DNA of 64,000 nt, taken from JBFHFS01 sp041583495 (GTDB lineage: Bacteria > Bacteroidota > Bacteroidia > Bacteroidales > Marinilabiliaceae). The stretch covers positions 1 through 64,000 of the forward strand of contig JBFHFS010000020.1 of the NCBI GenBank assembly GCA_041583495.1, read 5' to 3'. Of the stretch, positions 61,185 through 64,000 are shown piece after piece. A program made the translations under genes and the position numbers. How positions within the stretch are numbered: the stretch's first letter is position 1; every line of letters begins with the position of its first letter. A model generated the notes under the pieces. The model worked only from the letters and a program-made list of their open reading frames with translations, had not been told where the DNA came from and did no database searches.

Positions 61185-62207
61185 TCAGTGCTTAATTGAT
61201 GAAAGGAGGTCTTCTATGATGCAGAATCCCGGATTAAATGAGCCACCCATCCACTTAATATTTTCATCCCAATAGCCGTTAACCTTAACGATATTGCGCA
61301 TGGGAAAGGCGTAACTTAACTCCACCACATATATCTGCCCATCCTCTTTTGACACAATAAAATCCATGGCTGCCGATTGAATCTTTAATTTTCGGGACAG
61401 GTTAAAAGCCTCCTCAATAACTCTCTTGTCGACCTTTTCGTTCTCGAAAATCAATTTTCCACTTCCCGAAGCACGAAAATCCTTTTCCCTCACCAGCCGT
61501 TTGATGGTAGCGGCTTTATTGTTTACAACCACCACGCGGATATCGTACCCCTCGTTTTCGATAAAATCCTGAAAATAGACATAGCCCTTTTCCCGTCCGG
61601 ACATTTTAGCAAATTCGATCGGGATAATTAAGCGACCCAAACCCTTTAAAATGCCCAGGGATGATTCTTTACCTTCTTTTACTTTCCGTATTCTTTCTTT
61701 GAGATTATTCCAGCGGTTAAATGGGGAAAACCCACGACCAAAAGCCCGATTCACCAACCGAACAGCCTCTCGTTTCGACCGTACCATTTTCACATTATCA
61801 GAGGAGGCGCCTCCCCTGAGTTTAAAAACCTTTGGAAAAGAGGTTGACTGAACCCATTGCAAGGCCTCTTTTTTTGTATAAAACACAAAACTGGGAACCA
61901 TCCGGGCACCCACAGACTCCAGCAAATACTTTTGTCCCACCTTATCGTCAAAATGCCAGGTGGTATAACCATCGGGAAACACCTTAATCCCGGATAGCTG
62001 AAGAGAATACAAAAGCTGTTTGGCAAAGAGTTTGTCTCTGTAGTCCACGTGATTATGGTGCCACAGCAGGGCATCAAAATCCTTTAACTGCTCCACGATA
62101 TTGGTATCGTAGCAATTCACAATTTTATAGGGAATATTTTTCTCCTGACAATAGGCAATCCATTGATCCGAGAAGGTTCCTGCTGTATGGTGTATCGCAA
62201 TTTTCAC
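61185..62207 (-). CDS. ATP-grasp family protein
   Basis: The 340-residue protein shows the ATP-grasp plan of the RimK-like group: a pre-grasp domain (HHTAGTFSDQWIAYCQ.., LLWHHNHVDYRDKLFAKQ), the substrate segment YTTWHFDDKVGQKYLLE, FPKVFKLRGGASSDNVKMV, YVYFQDFIENEGYDIRVVVV and metal-ligand region AAMDFIVSKEDGQIYVVELS. Such enzymes join an acid to an amine through an acyl-phosphate. In this locus it may attach an amino acid to a sugar or sugar acid. The substrate is unknown. Confidence 0.85.
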   Translation of the reverse strand: MKIAIHHTAGTFSDQWIAYCQEKNIPYKIVNCYDTNIVEQLKDFDALLWHHNHVDYRDKLFAKQLLYSLQLSGIKVFPDGYTTWHFDDKVGQKYLLESVGARMVPSFVFYTKKEALQWVQSTSFPKVFKLRGGASSDNVKMVRSKREAVRLVNRAFGRGFSPFNRWNNLKERIRKVKEGKESSLGILKGLGRLIIPIEFAKMSGREKGYVYFQDFIENEGYDIRVVVVNNKAATIKRLVREKDFRASGSGKLIFENEKVDKRVIEEAFNLSRKLKIQSAAMDFIVSKEDGQIYVVELSYAFPMRNIVKVNGYWDENIKWMGGSFNPGFCIIEDLLSSIKH

Positions 62208-62260
62208 TATGACTCAAATAATTAAAAATTTCCAAAACATATTTCCAACCGACTCTTTAT

Positions 62261-63412
62261 TCAGTTGATTGCCTCATCCATCAACCCACCCAATTGAGCG
62301 GAATTCATAAACTCAACCGATGGCCATTTCTGAATAATCTGCTTGAGCAATTCCTCAAACTGCATCAGATTATTATCTCTGTTGTCAGGATTTATGGAGC
62401 CCATAAAATTTACACGATGGGCGCTTATGATCGCTGGTTTTTTTAGTGCAAAAGCATTCGAGATATCCTTTATACACGATTTTACCCAGGGATGTTTCGT
62501 GTCGGAGAAGGGCTCAAAGGAACAATTCCGAATAAGGTATAATTGTCCGAGGGTATTTCGTTCTCCACAAAAATGGAGCATTTCTTTGGTGCCGGCATTC
62601 AACCCTGGGACCACCTGAATGTAATTGCCTTGTAAATATTTCACACCCAGGGATGAAAGCACCTTTTCATGAGCCGGATGCCAAATATAATTAGGGGCGA
62701 TAAAGGATTCTGATGGATAGCCAAAGATTTGGAAAAAAAGATCAAACCCCTCTTTTAAGATGGTTTCCTGCTTTGCTAATTCGGCCGAATCATCCGCATT
62801 AAAGGCTTGTAACACACTATTTTGTAAGTCATTACTGGCCTTTAGGCTCAAAGCAAACATGTCATTCTCAAACACCTGAAGCAATTCAGGTGATCCTTCC
62901 CGGAGGTATCGCAACCACCGGGCTACATTTAAATGTTCGCGTCCATGCAATTGGGGGAAAAAAAGTTTTTCTTTCATCCCCTCCCGCCAAACATTAAAAT
63001 CGCAATGCGGATACTTTTTGAGTGTTTCGGTAAAAGGCTCATAGAAGTACTGCCCGAATCGGGCTGCCCTTATTTTCTCAAAATCAGGATTTGCCACAAT
63101 GGTATTGGCTGTGATTACGGGATTGTTTCCCTTATCATCCCTAAACTTCAACAGCACCTCAAACAACATTTCCATGTCCTGACGGGAAGCCAAAGAGTCG
63201 TTGGAGCAATAGTGTGATTTATTTACAGGAATCCCGGCCTTTATCAGATTCTGGAATACCTCTTTATCAGCCATTCGAATACTACCCCAATCATCCGATT
63301 CGAAGACCACAATTTTACGATCGGTTTTCCAACCTTTTCGTTCCAACCCAAACCTGTCGAAACGATATTTGAGAGCATTCATGAGCCTTGTCGACAACGC
63401 TTTCTTTTTCAA
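62261..63412 (-). CDS. Polysaccharide deacetylase-like protein
   Basis: The 383-residue protein has KIVVFESDDWGSIRM, which recalls the NodB Asp-Asp metal motif, then HGREHLNVARWLRYL with two His, FIAPNYIWHPAHEKVL, and the C-terminal IISAHRVNFMGSINPDNRDN. It fits the carbohydrate esterase 4-like barrel. It has no signal peptide, so it may act on a lipid-linked or nucleotide sugar inside the cell. Deacetylase activity is inference. It overlaps the flippase gene by 4 bp. Confidence 0.72.
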   Translation of the reverse strand: MKKKALSTRLMNALKYRFDRFGLERKGWKTDRKIVVFESDDWGSIRMADKEVFQNLIKAGIPVNKSHYCSNDSLASRQDMEMLFEVLLKFRDDKGNNPVITANTIVANPDFEKIRAARFGQYFYEPFTETLKKYPHCDFNVWREGMKEKLFFPQLHGREHLNVARWLRYLREGSPELLQVFENDMFALSLKASNDLQNSVLQAFNADDSAELAKQETILKEGFDLFFQIFGYPSESFIAPNYIWHPAHEKVLSSLGVKYLQGNYIQVVPGLNAGTKEMLHFCGERNTLGQLYLIRNCSFEPFSDTKHPWVKSCIKDISNAFALKKPAIISAHRVNFMGSINPDNRDNNLMQFEELLKQIIQKWPSVEFMNSAQLGGLMDEAIN

Positions 63413-64000
63413 ATCTCGTTTCTTTTAATTTTTAAAGCGGTAAGGGTGATAAAAACACCCAGGTGGGCTCTTGTCACGGCAATAGTAATGGCAGCCCCCA
63501 CGAACCCATAATAATAGATTAGGGGCCATGCAATGCCAAAGCCAATCAGGGACGTGGCCATGGTAATATTTCTCAATCTCCGCTCATGCCCCTGGATAAT
63601 CATATAATTGGTTCCGTAGATATTCGAAAGAGCCATAAACAAGAGGGAAACAGCCAAAATACGCATCACGGTTATGGCTTCACCAAATTCAGGCGTAAAA
63701 AACAAATGAATAATAAGTGGAGCCATCACATAAAGTGAAATAGCAATAACCGTTGTAACGGTCAGATTTAGTCGGGTATAAAGAATATGTTTTTTAATGT
63801 TTCGTGAGAGGTAAGGAAAGAAAGTTCGGGAAACGACCATGGTCAATCTCTGTGAGATGGTAATGAATTTATTTCCTGCATCAAAAATCCCGGTAGAGAA
63901 AGCCCCCCCAAAAAAGCCCAGCAACAACACCGAAAAGCTGTTGTAAAGGTTAGGGAAAAGCTGATTGATAAACACATCCCCACTACCCTTCAACGTGAGG
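63409..64000 (-). CDS. Oligosaccharide flippase (Wzx/MATE-like), partial
   Basis: Only the C-terminal 197 residues are in the window; the frame stays open to the edge. Five to six hydrophobic helices are visible with NLYNSFSVLLLGFFGGAFSTG and the later ILAVSLLFMALSNIYGTNYM and GFVGAAITIAVTRAHLGV, typical of polysaccharide flippases. It would move the lipid-linked repeat unit to the periplasm. The 4-bp overlap with the next gene supports co-translation. Confidence 0.82.
   Translation of the reverse strand, partial: LTLKGSGDVFINQLFPNLYNSFSVLLLGFFGGAFSTGIFDAGNKFITISQRLTMVVSRTFFPYLSRNIKKHILYTRLNLTVTTVIAISLYVMAPLIIHLFFTPEFGEAITVMRILAVSLLFMALSNIYGTNYMIIQGHERRLRNITMATSLIGFGIAWPLIYYYGFVGAAITIAVTRAHLGVFITLTALKIKRNEI

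Overview
The window reads as a chromosomal segment of a Bacteroidota bacterium, probably from the Bacteroidales/Marinilabiliales side of the phylum. Several promoters fit the Bacteroidota consensus TTTG-N19-21-TAnnTTTG, with near-perfect cases at the tRNA-Arg, dihydrolipoamide acyltransferase and XRE regulator genes. Shine-Dalgarno sequences are essentially absent. The gene families also fit: NigD-like lipoprotein, fused alpha/beta 2-oxoacid dehydrogenase E1, ThrA fusion with a phosphoglycerate-mutase-like ThrB substitute, DUF4105, many TPR proteins and WecB/CapK-type polysaccharide genes. This taxonomic call is inference, since no rRNA is present.

Region 1 (about 1-17.8 kb, all plus strand) is a catabolic cluster. 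A LacI regulator flanked by two matching palindromic operators is followed by a secreted GH38 alpha-mannosidase, a cellobiose/mannobiose 2-epimerase-like enzyme, a UroD-like methyltransferase and a sugar-porter MFS transporter. Next come an RraA-like aldolase, an SDR dehydrogenase, a leaderless solute-binding-protein-like protein, an enoyl-CoA hydratase, a CaiB-type CoA-transferase, a UxuA-like dehydratase and a second, larger GH38 enzyme. Secreted mannosidases would release sugars, the MFS protein would import them, and the cytosolic enzymes would convert them, possibly through acyl-CoA intermediates. There is no SusC/SusD pair and no ABC permease. The combination does not match a pathway I recognise.

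Region 2 (17.8-33.7 kb) is mostly housekeeping: tRNA-Arg(ACG), a coiled-coil protein, a NigD-like lipoprotein, an M23 peptidase, a TPR protein next to a Pif1-like helicase with its own C-terminal TPRs, a TRIC-type channel, thrA, tRNA-Gly, E2 and E1 of a 2-oxoacid dehydrogenase, and a flavodoxin.

Region 3 (33.7-38.4 kb) centres on a small XRE regulator. The motif GTTTACA-NN-TGTAAAC recurs upstream of it, over its promoter, before pyrK-pyrD, three times before a DUF4105 gene and once inside that gene. This looks like a local, self-controlled regulon. Region 4 (38.4-51 kb) holds a serine hydrolase, a 159-bp tandem repeat with a cruciform at each unit junction, two secreted TPR proteins, gyrA, clpC, thrC and a phosphoglycerate-mutase-like gene.

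Region 5 (51.4-64 kb, all minus strand) is a surface polysaccharide locus: flippase (cut by the window edge), deacetylase-like protein, ATP-grasp enzyme, Wzy-type polymerase, three GT4 glycosyltransferases, a beta-propeller protein, a CapK-like adenylate-forming enzyme, WecB and a heparinase II/III-like protein. Genes are tightly packed and often overlap by 4 bp, so they are probably co-transcribed.
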